Positions 5,478 through 5,552 of a DNA stretch of 5,552 nt are shown here, piece by piece; positions within the stretch are counted from its first letter, which is position 1; every line of letters starts with the position of its first letter. The stretch is from NCBI GenBank assembly GCA_010092805.1, contig JAADYY010000322.1, positions 1-5,552 on the forward strand, read 5' to 3'. The notes below the pieces were generated by a model. The model saw only the letters and a list, made by a program, of their open reading frames with translations. It was not told where the DNA came from and ran no database searches. The translations under genes were made by a program, and so were the position numbers. The stretch comes from Chloroflexota bacterium (GTDB lineage: Bacteria; Chloroflexota; Anaerolineae; Aggregatilineales; Phototrophicaceae).

Positions 5478-5552
5478 TTACCCGCGTTCTGCCAATAACC
5501 AACTCCAGTAGCGCCATGCGAAAACCACGCCAATGGTGACCCCCGCCGCCGC
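5478..5552 (-). CDS. C-terminal end of a probable membrane protein (5' part outside window)
   Basis: Only the last 24 codons and a TAA (5478-5480) are inside the window. The visible peptide is AAAGVTIGVVFAWRYWSWLL followed by AERG. A hydrophobic stretch passes into an aromatic Trp/Tyr belt and a short charged tail, as at the end of a final transmembrane helix. The frame differs from that of adenosine deaminase, and the stop falls 52 bp before its start, a normal same-strand spacing. The family cannot be identified from so little sequence, and the reading rests on amino-acid composition alone. Confidence 0.5.
   Translation of the reverse strand, partial: AAAGVTIGVVFAWRYWSWLLAERG

Noticed and set aside
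5426..5533. 36-residue N-terminal extension of adenosine deaminase from a TTG at 5533
   Set aside because: It overlaps the end of a different-frame membrane protein and the candidate -10 box. The added residues do not resemble the family.

Overview
The window is GC-rich bacterial DNA in which every supported gene lies on the minus strand, so transcription reads from the right edge to the left edge. Long open frames on the plus strand mirror these genes and carry no recognisable domains. The gene types (an Rv1855c-type flavin/F420 oxidoreductase, a Clp ATPase, a YtnP-like metallo-hydrolase), GTG and TTG starts and high GC would fit Chloroflexota or a related lineage. This is an inference from general character; no rRNA or marker gene is present to prove it.

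In transcription order the window holds: the last 24 codons of an apparent membrane protein (5478-5552); an adenosine deaminase with all metal and catalytic residues (4373-5425, TTG start); a metallo-beta-lactamase-fold hydrolase of the YtnP/AHL-lactonase type 31 bp later (3478-4341), probably co-transcribed with the deaminase; a 194-bp gap with nested inverted repeats and a candidate promoter; a luciferase-like LLM-class oxidoreductase (2408-3283, GTG start); a 179-bp gap with an inverted repeat and a second, better promoter; a three-helix membrane protein of unknown function (1905-2228); and a two-domain Clp/Hsp100 AAA+ ATPase (1-1820) cut by the left edge.

Four starts (5425, 3283, 2228, 1820) are supported by a purine-rich Shine-Dalgarno sequence with a spacer of exactly 8 nt. 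At three of them this moves the start inward from the longest open frame.

The most notable feature is the Clp protein. Its second ATPase domain looks fully active, but its first domain has lost the Walker A Thr, the Walker B Asp-Glu, the arginine-finger pair and the Tyr pore-loop segment, so it looks like a pseudo-ATPase ring. The small membrane protein directly upstream has its own promoter and could be co-expressed with it. The remaining genes look like ordinary metabolic genes (purine salvage, hydrolase, flavin/F420 redox), and I see no phage, transposon, CRISPR or RNA gene.
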